A DNA stretch of 64,000 nt, taken from NCBI RefSeq assembly GCF_023721835.1, contig NZ_JAMKFE010000004.1, positions 124,001 to 188,000 of the forward strand, in the 5' to 3' direction. Shown here piece after piece: positions 1 to 11,742 of the stretch. This stretch comes from Caldimonas mangrovi. GTDB lineage: Bacteria > Pseudomonadota > Gammaproteobacteria > Burkholderiales > Burkholderiaceae_C. The position numbers and the translations under genes are program-made. The first letter of the stretch is position 1, and each line of letters opens with the position of its first letter. Below the pieces are notes generated by a model. That model did not search any database and was not told the DNA's origin. It saw only the letters and a list, made by a program, of their open reading frames with translations.

Positions 1-2
1 TG

Positions 3-173
3 GTGCTGCACGGGGGCATGCACTGGTCGGTCGCGGTGGCCGTCCTGATCGTGCTGAATCTCGTTGCCGCTGCTGCCCTGGCCTGGTCGATGCGCGGCCT
101 CGTGCCCCGGCTGGGCTTCCCTGCCACCGTCCGGCAGCTGCAGTCGATCACGCAGCGGTCCCACGTGTCCTGA
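3..173 (+). CDS. Phage-holin-family (YqjE-like) small membrane protein, C-terminal end only
   Basis: The gene enters from the left edge; 56 residues remain, ending in TGA. They contain one hydrophobic segment (VAVAVLIVLNLVAAAALAW) followed by a short basic cytoplasmic tail. This is the pattern of the last membrane helix and tail of YqjE-like proteins of holin superfamily III, which are stress-associated inner-membrane proteins and not phage lysis factors. The downstream gene begins 11 bases later and starts with a YqjK-like segment, which matches the usual yqjD-yqjE-yqjK order. Assignment rests on pattern and context; the N-terminus is outside the window. Confidence 0.55.
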   Translation: MLHGGMHWSVAVAVLIVLNLVAAAALAWSMRGLVPRLGFPATVRQLQSITQRSHVS

Positions 174-184
174 AAGAGAGCACC

Positions 185-1099
185 ATGCTGAATTCGATGC
201 TGACCCAGATCGAGCAGCGCATCCGCGAGGCCGAGGCCCGCGTGCAGCGCCAGGACGCGCGCACGTTGGCGAGTTGCCGGCAGCTGCGCGTCGCGGGCGG
301 GCAGCGGCTGCGCACGGTGCTGATCGGCGGGGCGACCACGCTGGTCAGCGGGCTGCTGCTGCGCCGGCTCGGGCGCAAGCGCCGGCGTGCGGCGGCCCAC
401 GGTGGCGGCCGCAGCTACGGCTGGCTGCGCCCGCTGCTGACGCCGGCGCTGCTGCCGCTGGCCGCATCCCTCGTGACGCCGCTGATCGGTCGCAAGGGGT
501 CTTCCTTTCTGGCACGGCTGGGCCTGCCGTTTCCACACACGGAACCGGCGGGGCTGGCCGTGGCGCCGGTCGACCTGGCCCGCTATGCCGGGCTGTGGTA
601 CGAGGTGGCCCGCCTGCCGACCCGGCACGAGAGCCAGTGCGCCAGCGACGTGCACGCGCTGTACGAGCGGTTGCCCGAGGGCGGCTTGCGCGTGGTGAAC
701 CGTTGCGTGCGCGGCGACGGCGAGGTGCAGGAAGTCGAGGGCCTGGCCCGCATTGCAGACGAGATGTCGCCGGGGCGGCTGGAAGTCTGCTTTGCCCCCA
801 AATGGCTGCACTGGTGGCCTGGGGCGTGGGCTGACTATTGGGTGCTGGAAGTCGACAACGACTACACCACCGCGCTGGTCGGCACGCCCGACCGCGACGA
901 GCTATGGGTGCTGTCGCGCGTGCAAGGCATCGACGAGGACGTGTATGCCGCCTTGGTCGACCGGGCCCGCCGGGAAGGCTATCCGGTCGAAAAGCTGATG
1001 CGCACGGCTCACACCACCGGTGAGGCGGCCCTGGCCCGGCCGGTGGCGTCGGTAGCCACCGCATCTCGCGGTGAGGACGCCTCGGCGACCTACCATTGA
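185..1099 (+). CDS. YqjK-like N-terminus fused to a Blc-type lipocalin
   Basis: 304 residues. Residues 1-65 are a basic amphipathic helix plus a hydrophobic stretch (TVLIGGATTLVSGLLLRRLG) resembling YqjK, the third member of yqjDEK clusters. A second hydrophobic stretch lies near residues 85-105. From about residue 134 a lipocalin domain begins with the G-x-W-Y-E-V signature (YAGLWYEVARLPTRHE), followed by the family's later blocks around NRCV, YWVLEVDNDY and LWVLSRVQGI. Bacterial lipocalins (Blc) bind lysophospholipids or fatty acids and are normally outer-membrane lipoproteins of about 180 residues. This one has no lipobox and seems instead to be anchored through its N-terminal part. It follows a YqjE-like gene and is probably co-transcribed with it. 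Confidence 0.75.
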   Translation: MLNSMLTQIEQRIREAEARVQRQDARTLASCRQLRVAGGQRLRTVLIGGATTLVSGLLLRRLGRKRRRAAAHGGGRSYGWLRPLLTPALLPLAASLVTPLIGRKGSSFLARLGLPFPHTEPAGLAVAPVDLARYAGLWYEVARLPTRHESQCASDVHALYERLPEGGLRVVNRCVRGDGEVQEVEGLARIADEMSPGRLEVCFAPKWLHWWPGAWADYWVLEVDNDYTTALVGTPDRDELWVLSRVQGIDEDVYAALVDRARREGYPVEKLMRTAHTTGEAALARPVASVATASRGEDASATYH

Positions 1100-1176
1100 C
1101 TCGCGCCGCGCTCCCTGTGGCACCTCGCTTGCTGGACGGTACGGACACATGTTCAAGCCAGTGAAGGAGTATCGAC

Positions 1177-1635
1177 ATGGCACAAAGTAGCGTGGCGGGC
1201 GGCCGCCGGATGCCGCAACGCGACGAAGGCAGCCGCGCGGGCCTGCTCGGTCCGAGCGACACCTCCGACAGCGGCAGCGACATCATGGGCGGCCCCGGCC
1301 TTGCCGATGCGCAGGCCCAGGGACTGGATGAAGGCACCACGTCGGACATCGACCGCAGCCTGGGGGCCGGCGCGGACTATGGCGACCCGGAGCTCGACGC
1401 GCAGAGCGATTCGACCGGCACCGGCGAGCGCGCGCTGGCCGACCGGGACGCCGGCTTCGAGGAGGCGGGCGACATCTCGCCCGATCGCGTCGAGAGACTC
1501 GACCCGCTCGACGCGACGCAACTCGAAGCGATGTCGGAAGAAGAGTTCGACGGCATCTCCGGGGAGAACCTCGTCGTCGACGAGGACGAGGGCTCCGCCG
1601 AGGATCCGGACGACGCAGCGGATCGGCGTCCCTGA
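1177..1635 (+). CDS. Hypothetical acidic, probably disordered protein
   Basis: 152 residues with a good ribosome site (AAGGAG, eight bases before ATG). The sequence is very rich in Asp, Glu, Gly and Ser, has no hydrophobic core, no cysteine and no membrane segment, and becomes increasingly acidic towards the C-terminus (VVDEDEGSAEDPDD). I do not recognise a domain. It sits 77 bases after the lipocalin fusion and may belong to the same stress-related group. The codon pattern (strong G/C at third positions) supports a real gene. Function unknown. Confidence 0.6.
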   Translation: MAQSSVAGGRRMPQRDEGSRAGLLGPSDTSDSGSDIMGGPGLADAQAQGLDEGTTSDIDRSLGAGADYGDPELDAQSDSTGTGERALADRDAGFEEAGDISPDRVERLDPLDATQLEAMSEEEFDGISGENLVVDEDEGSAEDPDDAADRRP

Positions 1636-1716
1636 GTTCGATGCAGGCTGCTGCACGGGCCGTTGCCGCTTGCACGCGGACGCAGCTCGGCGATCTCGCC
1701 ACGGCGCCCGCACGGC

Positions 1717-4761
<3,045 letters not shown>

Positions 4762-5235
4762 GAAGTTCGGACGGAGTCGGATCGGCGGCTGATGAACGTA
4801 GCGGCGGTGCCTGCCGCATCAAGCTCCGCCGGCATCGAGTCTGCCGCCGCACGGCACTTCGGATGTAACCGTTGCATACAGACTCTGGCATCCCGCCGGC
4901 CTTTCCACAGGCCTGCGCGCATCGGCACGAATCGGGGCCGTATGGGCATGGGGCTTGCCGTGTACCCGATAGCAACCTTTTCTTTGCGAGTGTGCCGATG
5001 GGCTTGCGTTTTCTTCTGCTGTGGATGGCGGCGATCGCAATCATGATCGCCATGCGCAACTCGCCTGCGCACGCGGCGGCAGGGCGGGCGCAGGAGCCGG
5101 TCGCGCAGCCCGCCTCGCTGCGCGGCGATGGCCCTCGGAACAGGTTCGCGCCCGACGGCTGGCCAGCGGTGCGTGACCTTCACGGTCGCGCGCTGCCGCC
5201 AGTTCTATCTCATTGAAGTCAACTGAAAGGAGTCA
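4762..5235. other. 474-bp intergenic region between the hybrid kinase and the PRC-barrel gene
   Basis: This region must hold the divergent promoters for the kinase and the PRC-barrel gene, but I see no convincing -35/-10 pair or terminator. The only coding candidate is the short frame at 4998-5216, listed separately with low confidence. Confidence 0.4.
4998..5216 (+). CDS. Possible small secreted or membrane peptide
   Basis: A 72-residue frame beginning at ATG 4998 starts with a plausible signal-peptide-like segment (MGLRFLLLWMAAIAIMIAM) and an Ala-His-Ala cleavage-like site near residue 25. The mature part is low in complexity and I do not recognise it. It stops 19 bases before the PRC-barrel gene, whose ribosome site lies in the gap. 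There is no clear ribosome site in front of it (GAGTGTGCCG). It may be a non-coding leader instead of a gene. Confidence 0.3.
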   Translation: MGLRFLLLWMAAIAIMIAMRNSPAHAAAGRAQEPVAQPASLRGDGPRNRFAPDGWPAVRDLHGRALPPVLSH

Positions 5236-5643
5236 ATGATGGCGAACATCTCTCCGGGCGAAGGCGCCCGCATCGACATCAACGCCAGCGGTCCCGGTCC
5301 CCGGCTGATGACGGCTGACACGCTGGATGGCGACAAGGTCGTGAACCGCCAGGGAGACACCCTCGGCAAGGTCACCGACATCATGCTCGACGTGCCGCGC
5401 GGGCGCATTGCCTATGCGGTGATGTCGTCGGGCGGTTTTCTCGGCATGGGCGACAAGCTGTTCGCCGTCCCGTGGAGCGCGCTGACGCTCGACACCGAGC
5501 GCAAATGCTTCGTGCTCGACGCCGACAAGTCGATGTTCGAGAACGCGCCGGGGTTCGACAAGGACCACTGGCCGAGCGACGCCGACATGGGCTGGCACCA
5601 GAGCGTGCATCAGCACTACAAGACCCGCCCGTACTGGGAGTGA
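5236..5643 (+). CDS. PRC-barrel domain protein
   Basis: 135 residues, start chosen by a strong ribosome site (AAAGGAG) before tandem ATG codons. The core (residues about 30-110) has the PRC-barrel pattern: DTLDGDKVVNRQGDTLGKVT, then GRIAYAVMSSGGFLGMGDKLF and VPWSALTLD, as in photosynthetic reaction-centre H-subunit C-terminal domains and RimM. Stand-alone PRC-barrel proteins of this size are common in Burkholderiales and are often linked to stress or envelope conditions; no reaction is known. There is no signal peptide. The next small gene follows after 4 bases, indicating an operon. Confidence 0.85.
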   Translation: MMANISPGEGARIDINASGPGPRLMTADTLDGDKVVNRQGDTLGKVTDIMLDVPRGRIAYAVMSSGGFLGMGDKLFAVPWSALTLDTERKCFVLDADKSMFENAPGFDKDHWPSDADMGWHQSVHQHYKTRPYWE

Positions 5644-5647
5644 AGCC

Positions 5648-5896
5648 ATGAGCAACAGGAGCTTGTGGATGGCATTGGGCGCCGGCCTGCTGGCCGGTGC
5701 CAGCATCGCGGCCTACCGGGCTCGCCAGCGCGTACGCCGCTCGGCGGTGGGCCCGGAATACCTCGACCGCTGGAGCAACGAGGCGTCGTCTGACCTGTCG
5801 ACGCCGGGCGCTGGCCGCAACCCCGGTATCGGTACCGCGTCGCCGACCACGTCGCGTTCGCCGCTGACCGGCAACGGCGCGCCGTCGTCGTTCTGA
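5648..5896 (+). CDS. Small hypothetical protein with one N-terminal membrane segment
   Basis: 82 residues. Residues 6-25 (LWMALGAGLLAGASIAAYRA) form a glycine/alanine-rich hydrophobic helix followed by basic residues, giving a single-pass anchor. The rest is Ser/Thr/Gly/Pro-rich and probably disordered. It begins 4 bases after the PRC-barrel stop and so is very likely co-translated with it. No family recognised. A membrane tether or small envelope protein partnering the PRC-barrel protein is a guess. Confidence 0.6.
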   Translation: MSNRSLWMALGAGLLAGASIAAYRARQRVRRSAVGPEYLDRWSNEASSDLSTPGAGRNPGIGTASPTTSRSPLTGNGAPSSF

Positions 5897-6152
5897 GTCC
5901 TGCCGGCTGCAAGGCCGTCGCGGCCGCATTCCTGCCACCAGGGGTGCGGCCGCCTTGTTTGTCCGGACGCGTGCGGCGCGTCGGCGCAGGGGGGCTTCTG
6001 GAAGATTTACCGCCCGGCGGCCGCGGAACTTACATGCAAAACGCTTGAAGTCCAGCCCTCGATCGAAGGGGGGTGCGGCACGCCGATTGCCAGAAACCGG
6101 TCACCACTTCGACACCCGCATCACCATGAGTCGCAGCCCACGGAGGTCCCCG

Positions 6153-7457
6153 ATGAAGATTGCCCTGATCAGCGAGCACGCCTCGCCGCTCGCAACCTTG
6201 GGGGGCATCGACGCGGGCGGGCAGAACATCTACGTGATGCACGTCGCCCAGTGCCTGGCGCATGCGGGCCACGAGGTCGATGTCTTCACACGGCGTGACG
6301 ACACGAAACTGCCGACCGTCGTCTATCTGCGCCCGGGTCTGCGCGTGATACACATCGACGCCGGCCCCGCGCGTTTCGTGCCGAAGGAGCAACTGCTGCA
6401 GCACATGCCGGAGTTCGCGCATGCCTGCGAGGTGCTGTGCCGCAACGTCGGCGGTTACGACGTCGTGCACGCGAACTTCTTCATGTCCGGCTGGGTGGCG
6501 TTGCACCTGAAGCAGACCCTCGGGCTGCCGTTCGCGATCACCTTCCATGCACTCGGCCTGGTGCGCCGCGAGCACCAGCGCTCGGCCGACGCGTTCCCGG
6601 ACGAACGCATCGACATCGAGCGCACGCTGGTCGAAGAGGCCGACTGCATCATCGCCGAATGCCCGCAGGATCGCACCGACCTGATCCGGCTGTATGGTGC
6701 CGACCCCGGCAAGACCGTGATGGTGCCCTGCGGCTTCGACCCCGACGAGTTCGCCCCGATGGACCGGCTCGCGGCGCGGCGCGAGCTGGGGCTCGACCCG
6801 GACGAATTTGTCGTGCTGCAGCTGGGTCGCCTGGTGCCGCGCAAGGGCATCGACAACGTGATCCGCGCGATGGCCCACCTGCCGCGCGACCTGCCGGCAC
6901 GGCTGCTGGTTGTCGGCGGCGAATCGGACGAGCCGGACGAGCGCGTCACCCCCGAGATCGGCCGACTGCGCGGTGTCGCGCGCGACGTCGGCGTCGAGCC
7001 GCGCATCACTTTCACCGGCCGTCGGCAACGCCACGAACTGCGCCGCTACTACTGTGCCGCCGACGTGTTCGTCACCACCCCGTGGTACGAGCCGTTCGGC
7101 ATCACGCCGCTGGAGGCGATGGCCTGCGGCGCACCGGTGGTGGGCAGCGAGGTCGGCGGCATCCAGTACACGGTGATGCAGGGCGTCACCGGCTACCTGG
7201 TGCCGCCGCACGACCCCCAGGCGCTGGCCGAACGGCTGGCCGCGCTGCAGGCCAATCCGGCGCTCGCGCGTGCCCTGGGGCGCGCCGGCATCCGGCGTGC
7301 ACGCTCGATGTTCACCTGGGACCGGGTCGCGACGCAGATCGCGGCAGCGCTCGCGGCGCTGCACGGCGTGACGATGCCGGCGCCTTCGGCCACCGTCGTG
7401 CCGATGCGACGCCGGCCGGCGATGCGGCTCACGGCCATCCAGACCGCAACAACCTGA
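6153..7457 (+). CDS. Family 4 glycosyltransferase (MshA / sucrose-phosphate-synthase type)
   Basis: 434 residues. ATG 6153 is preferred over ATG 6126 because GGAGG lies seven bases before it and the protein then starts with the canonical first beta strand (MKIALISEHASP). The loop GGIDAGGQNIYV is the nucleotide-sugar/acceptor loop of GT4 enzymes of the MshA and sucrose-synthase type. The C-terminal Rossmann half carries QLGRLVPRKGID and the E-x7-E motif in YEPFGITPLEAMACGAPVV. It should be a retaining transferase using a nucleotide-diphospho sugar. It is the first gene of the nine-gene glycan operon; the next start is 20 bases away. Confidence 0.85.
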   Translation: MKIALISEHASPLATLGGIDAGGQNIYVMHVAQCLAHAGHEVDVFTRRDDTKLPTVVYLRPGLRVIHIDAGPARFVPKEQLLQHMPEFAHACEVLCRNVGGYDVVHANFFMSGWVALHLKQTLGLPFAITFHALGLVRREHQRSADAFPDERIDIERTLVEEADCIIAECPQDRTDLIRLYGADPGKTVMVPCGFDPDEFAPMDRLAARRELGLDPDEFVVLQLGRLVPRKGIDNVIRAMAHLPRDLPARLLVVGGESDEPDERVTPEIGRLRGVARDVGVEPRITFTGRRQRHELRRYYCAADVFVTTPWYEPFGITPLEAMACGAPVVGSEVGGIQYTVMQGVTGYLVPPHDPQALAERLAALQANPALARALGRAGIRRARSMFTWDRVATQIAAALAALHGVTMPAPSATVVPMRRRPAMRLTAIQTATT

Positions 7458-7477
7458 AATCACAAGGAGAGACCTGC

Positions 7478-8236
7478 ATGACGACACCCCAAGCTCCCGA
7501 GATGACCTCGCTGGAGAACCAGGTGGCCTTGGTCACCGGTGCCGGCCAGGGGCTGGGTGCTGCGATCGCGCGCACGCTCGCCGCGTCCGGCGTGCGCGTG
7601 GTCGTCGCCGACCTGAAGGGGGCGGCGGCCGACAAGATGGCCGGCGAGATCGACGCATCCGGCGGCCATGCCTTGCCGCTGGTACTCGACGTCGCCGACC
7701 CGAAGGCGGCGAGCGAAGCCGTCGTGAAGACGGTGGGCCATTTCGGCTCGCTCGACATCCTGATCAACAACGCCGGCACCGACGTGACCAAGTCGATCGA
7801 CGATCTGTCGTTCGACGAATGGGACCGCGTGATCGCGACCAACCTGCGCGGTCCCTTCGTGATGAGCAAGTGCGCGCTCGACGCGCTGCGCCAGGGCGAT
7901 GGCGGGCGAGGCGGCCAGATCGTCAACGTCGCTTCCACCGCGGCCAAGCGCGCGTGGCCCAACGCCAGCGCCTACCACGCCAGCAAGTGGGGCCTGGTGG
8001 GCCTGTCTCACGCGCTGCATGCAGAACTGCGGCCGCACCGGGTGCGCGTCTCGACGCTCGTGGCCGGTGGCATGCGCACACCTTTCCTGCTCGACCGTTT
8101 CGAAGGCATCGACCAGAGCACGCTGCAGGAGCCCGCCAACGTGGCGCAGGCGGTGCGTTTCCTGCTGACGATGCCGCGTGACTCGGTGATCCCCGAAATG
8201 ATGGTGCTGCCGGTGATGGAGACTTCATGGCCCTGA
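7478..8236 (+). CDS. Short-chain dehydrogenase/reductase (SDR)
   Basis: 252 residues, the standard classical SDR length. The cofactor loop TGAGQGLG (about residues 20-27), the NNAG motif, the catalytic Ser in VNVAS and the YHASK active-site pair are all present, so the enzyme should be functional. Asp after the second strand (VVVADLKG) favours NAD over NADP. Sequence alone does not tell the substrate. In this operon a sugar or nucleotide-sugar keto/hydroxyl conversion is plausible. AAGGAGA gives the ribosome site. The 3' end overlaps the phosphatase gene by 10 bases (ATGGCCCTGA), implying translational coupling. Confidence 0.85.
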   Translation: MTTPQAPEMTSLENQVALVTGAGQGLGAAIARTLAASGVRVVVADLKGAAADKMAGEIDASGGHALPLVLDVADPKAASEAVVKTVGHFGSLDILINNAGTDVTKSIDDLSFDEWDRVIATNLRGPFVMSKCALDALRQGDGGRGGQIVNVASTAAKRAWPNASAYHASKWGLVGLSHALHAELRPHRVRVSTLVAGGMRTPFLLDRFEGIDQSTLQEPANVAQAVRFLLTMPRDSVIPEMMVLPVMETSWP

Positions 8237-8862
8237 ATCACAGCGAGGCGGGCCATGCGCCCGCAGTCTTCCTCGACAAGGACGGCACCGTCGTCGAGAA
8301 CGTGCCCTACAACGTCGATCCGGCCAGGCTGCGCTTCACGCCGTTTGCCGTCGAGGGCCTGCAGCGGCTGGCCGACGCCGGCTATCGGCTGGTGATGATC
8401 ACCAACCAGCCGGGCGTCGGGCTGGGGCTGTTCGACGAGCCAGCGCTGACGCGGCTGCAGGAGGCGCTGACCGAGCGGCTGGCCGCGCACGGCATTCCGC
8501 TCGACGGCTTCTATGCCTGCACCCACGCACCCAGCCTGGACCCGTCACGCCCGGCTTGTGCGTGCCGCAAACCGGCACCGGGGCTGCTGCACCGCGCTGC
8601 CGACGAACTGAGTTTGGATCTGTCGCGCTCGTGGATGATCGGCGACATCCTCGACGACATCGAGGCAGGGCGGCGAGCCGGTTGCCGCACCGTGATGCTC
8701 GACGTCGGCAACGAGACGGTCTGGCGCACGTCGGAGCTGCGCGCGCCGCACCACACCGCGACCGACCTGCTCGGCGCCGCACGCCACATCGTTGCAGCGG
8801 ACGGTCGCACGACCTTGCCGGCGCATGGCCGCGAAACCGTCGCCGTGCAGCCGATCGCCTGA
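8227..8862 (+). CDS. HAD-family heptose-bisphosphate-phosphatase-like protein (GmhB type)
   Basis: 211 residues. HAD motif I is FLDKDGTVVEN (nucleophile and acid/base Asp), motif II the Thr in MITNQPG, motif III the Lys in CRKPAPG, and motif IV GDILDDIEAG. Between them lies a zinc-binding Cys/His set (ACTHAP ... ACACRKP) typical of GmhB and HisB-N phosphatases. GmhB removes the 7-phosphate (or the alternative anomer) from D-glycero-D-manno-heptose 1,7-bisphosphate. Presence among GT9 enzymes supports a heptose pathway role, although the other heptose activation genes are not in this window. Histidinol-phosphatase-like activity is the alternative. Confidence 0.85.
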   Translation: MALNHSEAGHAPAVFLDKDGTVVENVPYNVDPARLRFTPFAVEGLQRLADAGYRLVMITNQPGVGLGLFDEPALTRLQEALTERLAAHGIPLDGFYACTHAPSLDPSRPACACRKPAPGLLHRAADELSLDLSRSWMIGDILDDIEAGRRAGCRTVMLDVGNETVWRTSELRAPHHTATDLLGAARHIVAADGRTTLPAHGRETVAVQPIA

Positions 8863-8869
8863 GACCGCC

Positions 8870-9994
8870 ATGCCTCTTGCAGAAGGTTGGCGCGACGTGC
8901 GCCGCGTGCTGGCGGTACGGCTGGACAACCTCGGCGACGTCGTGATGACGACACCGGCGCTCGGCGCGGTGCGCGAGAGCCTGCCCGAAGCGCATATCGC
9001 ACTGCTGTGCTCGTCCAGCGGCGGCGCGGTGGCCCGGCATCTGAGCGACATCGACGAGACCATCGTCTACGACGCGCCGTGGGTCAAGGGCCGTGCCCCC
9101 CGAGCGGTCGACGACGACCTCGAGATGGTGGAACGTCTGGCGCGGCGCGACTTCGACGCCGCCGTGATCTTCACCGTCTACACGCAAAGCGCGCTGCCGG
9201 CGGCCATGCTGTGCCGCCTCGCCGGTATCCCGCTGCGGCTGGCGCACAGCCGCGAGAACCCGTACGACCTGCTGACCCACTGGGTGCCCGACCCGGAGCC
9301 GGGGCAGGGGATCCGGCATGAGGTGCAGCGGCAGCTCGCGCTGGTGGGCAGCGTCGGCCTGCGCACCCGCGACGACCGCCTGCGCTTCAACTGCGAGGAG
9401 GCCGACCGCGCTGCGGTGCAGGCGCTGTTGCCTCGTGCCGGCATTGCGCCGGGCGAGCGCTTCATCGTCGTGCACCCCGGCGCAACGGCGGCCTCGCGGC
9501 GCTACCCGGCGCAGCGCTTCGGCGTCGCTGCCGACGCCATCGCACGCGACAGCGGCTGTACCGTGCTGTTCACCGGCGGGCGCGACGAGGAACCGCTGGT
9601 GCAGGAGGCACAGGCCGCGATGCGGCAGCGCTCGGTATCCCTGGCAGGCCGGCTGTCGCTCGGCGAGTTCGCGGCGGTGCTCGAGCGTGCGCAACTGCTG
9701 GTCTCGAACAACAGCGGCCCGGTGCATCTGGCCGCTGCGCTCGGTACCCCGGTGGTCGATCTCTACGCACTGACCAACCCGCAGCACACGCCGTGGCGCG
9801 TGGCGCACCGCGTGCTGAACCATGACGTGCCGTGCCGCAACTGCCTGAAGAGCGTCTGCCCGCAGGGGCACCACGACTGCCTGAGCAAGGTCGAGCCGCG
9901 GGCGGTCGTCGCGGCCGCCGCCGAACTGCTGGCCGAGCGCCGCGAGACGCACGCAGCAGGCCGATCCCCATCGACGGAGGCCGTTTACGCATGA
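8870..9994 (+). CDS. Family 9 glycosyltransferase (heptosyltransferase-like), first copy
   Basis: 374 residues from ATG 8870, seven bases after the phosphatase stop. The N-terminal Rossmann half starts VLAVRLDNLGDVVMTTPAL, the GT9 hallmark, with the DNLGD catalytic Asp. The C-terminal half has VVHPGATAASRRYPA and NNSGPVHLAAALGTPVVDLY, the ADP-heptose binding region of WaaC/WaaF. A cysteine/histidine cluster near the C-terminus (PCRNCLKSVCPQGHHDC) could bind a metal and recurs in the second GT9 of this operon. Likely reaction: transfer of heptose or a related sugar from ADP-heptose. It overlaps the carbamoyltransferase start by ATGA. Confidence 0.9.
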   Translation: MPLAEGWRDVRRVLAVRLDNLGDVVMTTPALGAVRESLPEAHIALLCSSSGGAVARHLSDIDETIVYDAPWVKGRAPRAVDDDLEMVERLARRDFDAAVIFTVYTQSALPAAMLCRLAGIPLRLAHSRENPYDLLTHWVPDPEPGQGIRHEVQRQLALVGSVGLRTRDDRLRFNCEEADRAAVQALLPRAGIAPGERFIVVHPGATAASRRYPAQRFGVAADAIARDSGCTVLFTGGRDEEPLVQEAQAAMRQRSVSLAGRLSLGEFAAVLERAQLLVSNNSGPVHLAAALGTPVVDLYALTNPQHTPWRVAHRVLNHDVPCRNCLKSVCPQGHHDCLSKVEPRAVVAAAAELLAERRETHAAGRSPSTEAVYA

Positions 9995-11742
9995 TCACGC
10001 TGGGCATCAACGCCGCTTTTCACGACAGTGCCGCTGCGCTGGTGCGCGACGGCGAGCTGATCGCGGCCGCCGAGGAGGAACGTTTCACCCACATCAAGCA
10101 CGGCAAGCGCCCGGTGCCTTTCAGCGCCTGGGAGCTGCCGTACCACGCGATCGACTACTGCCTCGCCGAGGCCGGTGTGAACCTGGCCGAGGTCGATCAC
10201 GTCGCCTACAGCTACGACCCGCAGCGCTTCATCCGCGACCGCATACGGGGTGACCGCGTGAGCCTGCCGATGCAGCCCTCGGCTGCCGTAGACGCAGGCG
10301 ATTGGGAAAGCGCGTGGGACCCGCTGTTTGCGAGCTACATCGTCAATGCGCCGCGCCAGTTGGCCGACGGCGCGCCGCACCACCTGAAGAAGCGCTTCGC
10401 CGGCGTGCGGCACGACGGCCCGTTCCGCTGGCATTTCGTCGACCATCACGTGTCGCACCAAGCCAGTGCCTTTCTCGCCGCGCCGTTCGACCGCTGTGCG
10501 GTGATGACGCTGGACGGCCGCGGCGAGGATGCCACCACCACCTATGGCCGCTTCCACGAGGGCCGCTACGAGTCGCTCGGCGAGGTGACCATGCCGCATT
10601 CGCTGGGCATGCTGTACGAGCGTATCACCAGCCACCTGGGCTTCCTGCATTCGAGCGACGAATACAAGGTGATGGCGCTGGCCGCGCTGGGCCGTCCGCG
10701 CTGGCTCGACGCATTCCGCCACATCGTGCGTATCGGTGCCGAAGGCCGCTACGAGATCGCCGCCTTCGACCCGGTGGCCTTGTTCGGGCCTGCGCGGGAG
10801 CGCGGCGCGCCGCTGGAGCAGCATCACTTCGACCTGACCGCGTCATTGCAGGCCGTACTCGAAGAGACCGTGTTGAAGCTGGCAGGGTGGCTGCGCGAGT
10901 GCAGCGGCGAACGCCGGCTTGCGATGGCCGGTGGCGTTGCACTGAACTGCGTGATGAACGCGAAGCTGCGCGACGCCGGCATCTTCGACGAGGTTTGGGT
11001 GCAGCCGGCCGCGGGAGATGCCGGCACGGCGCTCGGCGCCGCGCTGTGGACCGACTGGCGAGAGCGCAGTGCTTCCCTCGGCGCACCGGCGCCGCGGCGC
11101 TGGACGATGCAGCACGCGTACTGGGGTCCCGGTTACGCCGACGACACCGTCGAGGCGCTGCTGCGCTGGGCCAAGCTGCCGTACCGGCGCCTGGCCGACG
11201 TGCCGAGCGAGACGGCCAGGCTGCTGGCCGACGGCCGCATCATCGGCTGGTTCCAGGGCCGCATGGAGTATGGGCCGCGCGCGCTCGGCGCTCGCTCCAT
11301 CCTGGCGTCGCCGATCGACCCGTCGATGCAGGCCCGGCTGAACGAACTCAAGGATCGGGAGGATTTCCGGCCGGTGGCGCCCGTCGTTGCGCAGGACGAC
11401 TTCGCCGACTGGTTCACCCCGGCGGATGCGAACGGCGGCGAAGCACCCTTCATGCTGTTCGTCTACGGCGTGAAGCCCGAGCAGGCGCCGCGCATCCCGG
11501 CCGTGTGCCATGCCGACCGGACGGCTCGCGTGCAGACCGTGCGGCGCGACACCAACCCCCCCTACCACGACCTGCTGAAGGCCTTCGGTGCGCTGACCGG
11601 CGTGCCGGTGCTGGTCAACACGTCGTTCAACGTGCGCGGCGAACCGGTGGTGTGCACGCCGCGCGATGCCATCAATGCGTTCTACAGCACGCCGCTGGAC
11701 GCGCTGGTGATCGGGTCCTTTCTGCTGGAGAAAAGAACATGA
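9991..11742 (+). CDS. Carbamoyltransferase, NodU/CmcH family
   Basis: 583 residues, normal for the family. The N-terminal Kae1-like ATPase fold starts MITLGINAAFHDSAAALV and includes the metal/adenylate region FVDHHVSHQASAF with the HxxH-type histidines and TLDGRGEDATTT. The C-terminal YrdC-like part contains FQGRMEYGPRALGARSI and FRPVAPVV. These enzymes use carbamoyl phosphate and ATP to place a carbamoyl group on a sugar hydroxyl (Nod factors, antibiotics; WapO on LPS core heptose in Pseudomonas). Here a sugar of the operon's glycan is the likely acceptor. ATGA overlaps exist at both ends, so it is translationally coupled to its neighbours. Confidence 0.92.
   Translation: MITLGINAAFHDSAAALVRDGELIAAAEEERFTHIKHGKRPVPFSAWELPYHAIDYCLAEAGVNLAEVDHVAYSYDPQRFIRDRIRGDRVSLPMQPSAAVDAGDWESAWDPLFASYIVNAPRQLADGAPHHLKKRFAGVRHDGPFRWHFVDHHVSHQASAFLAAPFDRCAVMTLDGRGEDATTTYGRFHEGRYESLGEVTMPHSLGMLYERITSHLGFLHSSDEYKVMALAALGRPRWLDAFRHIVRIGAEGRYEIAAFDPVALFGPARERGAPLEQHHFDLTASLQAVLEETVLKLAGWLRECSGERRLAMAGGVALNCVMNAKLRDAGIFDEVWVQPAAGDAGTALGAALWTDWRERSASLGAPAPRRWTMQHAYWGPGYADDTVEALLRWAKLPYRRLADVPSETARLLADGRIIGWFQGRMEYGPRALGARSILASPIDPSMQARLNELKDREDFRPVAPVVAQDDFADWFTPADANGGEAPFMLFVYGVKPEQAPRIPAVCHADRTARVQTVRRDTNPPYHDLLKAFGALTGVPVLVNTSFNVRGEPVVCTPRDAINAFYSTPLDALVIGSFLLEKRT

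Noticed and set aside
3-173. Holin-like ending as evidence for a prophage
   Set aside because: YqjE-type proteins belong to the holin superfamily but are chromosomal stress proteins; no other phage gene is nearby.
10302-11738. Long in-frame extension upstream of the GT2 gene
   Set aside because: It overlaps the carbamoyltransferase in another frame and has Arg/Ala-rich nonsense composition; GT2 starts at the ATGA overlap.
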